From Thermoplasmatota archaeon (GTDB taxonomy: Archaea > Thermoplasmatota > Thermoplasmata > UBA10834): DNA of 5,446 nucleotides. Numbering within the stretch: position 1 is the first letter of the stretch; each line of letters starts with the position of its first letter. The position numbers and the translations under genes are program-made. The notes beneath the pieces are model-generated. The model was not told the DNA's origin and searched no databases. It worked only from the letters and a program-made list of their open reading frames with translations. Shown one piece after another: positions 4,408-5,446 of this stretch. Location of the stretch: assembly GCA_030836605.1 (NCBI GenBank), contig JAUPMC010000038.1, positions 1 to 5,446 of the forward strand, read 5' to 3'.

Positions 4408-5446
4408 ATGGAAACAGGAATCGTGAGTTATGGGGCCTACGTCCCGCGCTACAGGATAACTCCTGAGGAGATAGGCAAGGTGTGGGGCGTGGATGGGAAG
4501 TCGATGGGCAAGGGCCTGATGATCTCGAGCAAGTCGATACCAGGCCCGGACGAGGACACCATCACCATCGCGGTCGAGGCCGCGAGGAGCATGCTCAAGA
4601 GGGTCGACATCGACCCGCAGGACATCGGGGCCATATACGTGGGGTCCGAGTCGCACCCCTACGCGGTGAAGCCCTCGGGCACCATAGTGGCCGAGGCCAT
4701 AGAGGCCTCGCCTGAGCTGACCGTCGCTGACTTCGAGTTCGCGTGCAAGGCTGGGACAGCGGCAATACAGACGTGCATGGGTATGGTCGGCGCGGGGCAC
4801 ATCAAGTACGGCGTCGCCATAGGTGCGGACACGTCCCAGGGGGCCCCCGGGGACCCCCTCGAGTACTCCGCGTCCGCGGGCGGGGCGGCGTACCTGATAG
4901 GCTCCGAGAAGATCATCGCTAGGATCAATAGCACATACTCGTACACGACGGACACGCCCGACTTCTGGAGGCGCGAGGGGCAGACGTACCCGAGCCACGG
5001 CGGCAGGTTCACCGGCGAGCCGGCGTACTTCAAGCACATCATGAGCTGCGCGAAGGGCATGCTGGCTAAGGCCGGGACGTCGCCGAAGGACTACGCCCAC
5101 GCGGTCTTCCACCAGCCCAACGGCAAGTTCCCCACGAGGGTCGCGAAGCAGCTGGGCTTCACGGACGCGCAGGTCAAGACCGGGCTGATAGTGACTCAGA
5201 TCGGGAACACATACTCTGGCGCGGTCCCTCTGGGGCTCGCGGCCATCCTGGACGAGGCGAAGCCAGGTGAGAGGATATTCGCGGTCGCGTACGGCTCCGG
5301 AGCTGGTTCTGACGCGTTCGATATCGTCGTGACGGACGAGATGGCGGGTTTCGCCAGGGACAGGGCGCCCACGGTGAAGCAGATCATCGAGAACCCGATG
5401 TACTTGGACTACGCGCACTATGCGAAGTTCCGTGGCAAGATCAACA
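4408..5446 (+). CDS. mvaS: Hydroxymethylglutaryl-CoA synthase, archaeal type (partial, C-terminus just beyond right edge)
   Basis: Condenses acetyl-CoA with acetoacetyl-CoA to HMG-CoA, the committed feed into the mevalonate pathway for archaeal isoprenoid lipids. It is cytoplasmic. The frame from ATG 4408 stays open for 346 codons to the window edge; archaeal homologues are about 345-350 residues, so only a few residues are missing. GAGGTG (4396-4401) lies 6 bases before the ATG as a good ribosome binding site. Thiolase-fold landmarks are the opening GIVSYGAYVPRYRI; catalytic Glu81 in VGSESHPYAVKPSGT; nucleophilic Cys113 in FEFACKAGT; GADTSQGAPGDPLEYSASAGGAAY (139-162); His235 in AVFHQPNGKFP; and AYGSGAGSDAF near the C-terminus. 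All three catalytic residues are present. Archaeal HMG-CoA synthase is known to form a channelling complex with acetoacetyl-CoA thiolase and a DUF35 protein, usually encoded next to it; these would lie to the right of the window. Confidence 0.95.
   Translation, partial: METGIVSYGAYVPRYRITPEEIGKVWGVDGKSMGKGLMISSKSIPGPDEDTITIAVEAARSMLKRVDIDPQDIGAIYVGSESHPYAVKPSGTIVAEAIEASPELTVADFEFACKAGTAAIQTCMGMVGAGHIKYGVAIGADTSQGAPGDPLEYSASAGGAAYLIGSEKIIARINSTYSYTTDTPDFWRREGQTYPSHGGRFTGEPAYFKHIMSCAKGMLAKAGTSPKDYAHAVFHQPNGKFPTRVAKQLGFTDAQVKTGLIVTQIGNTYSGAVPLGLAAILDEAKPGERIFAVAYGSGAGSDAFDIVVTDEMAGFARDRAPTVKQIIENPMYLDYAHYAKFRGKIN

Noticed and set aside
4339..5418. Long minus-strand open frame opposite mvaS
   Set aside because: The plus strand encodes HMG-CoA synthase with all catalytic residues; the antisense translation is low-complexity and Arg-rich.

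Overview
The window looks like part of an archaeal chromosome, most likely a Thermoplasmatota (or related euryarchaeal) lineage with GC-rich coding DNA. The main evidence is an archaeal-type HMG-CoA synthase directly preceded by an XRE-type regulator, TATA-box spacing that fits leaderless mRNAs, heavy use of AGG (Arg) and ATA (Ile) codons, and a membrane-anchored acidic DxDxDG-repeat protein. The lineage is inferred from gene content and style, not from a marker gene.

Left part (1-976): a divergent pair. On the minus strand, running off the left edge, is a membrane-anchored surface protein with thrombospondin-type-3-like calcium-binding repeats. On the plus strand is a small protein with two transmembrane segments and a C-terminal winged helix, probably a membrane-tethered regulator. 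They share a 78-base promoter region with a GC-rich palindrome near its centre. Bases 977-1546 seem to hold no gene, but carry a 21-base near-palindrome, a strong four-tetrad G-quadruplex motif on the minus strand (six GGGG runs) and two further inverted repeats.

Middle (1547-3460): a secreted protein of the clostripain (peptidase C11) fold, followed by a hairpin plus T-tract terminator. The position expected for the catalytic cysteine is aspartate, and the histidine motif is rearranged, so it may be a pseudopeptidase. Facing it on the minus strand is a tRNA-Pro(CGG) gene with an encoded CCA.

Right part (3461-5446): a very GC-rich, hairpin-rich spacer with the tRNA TATA box, then a promoter with a perfect 7-base inverted repeat abutting the TATA box. 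This drives a probable leaderless operon: an XRE-family regulator of 227 residues and, 13 bases downstream, HMG-CoA synthase (mvaS), which is cut by the right edge close to its natural C-terminus. The arrangement suggests that the regulator controls entry into the mevalonate pathway for archaeal isoprenoid lipids. In many archaea a thiolase and a DUF35 protein lie next to mvaS; here they would fall beyond the window.
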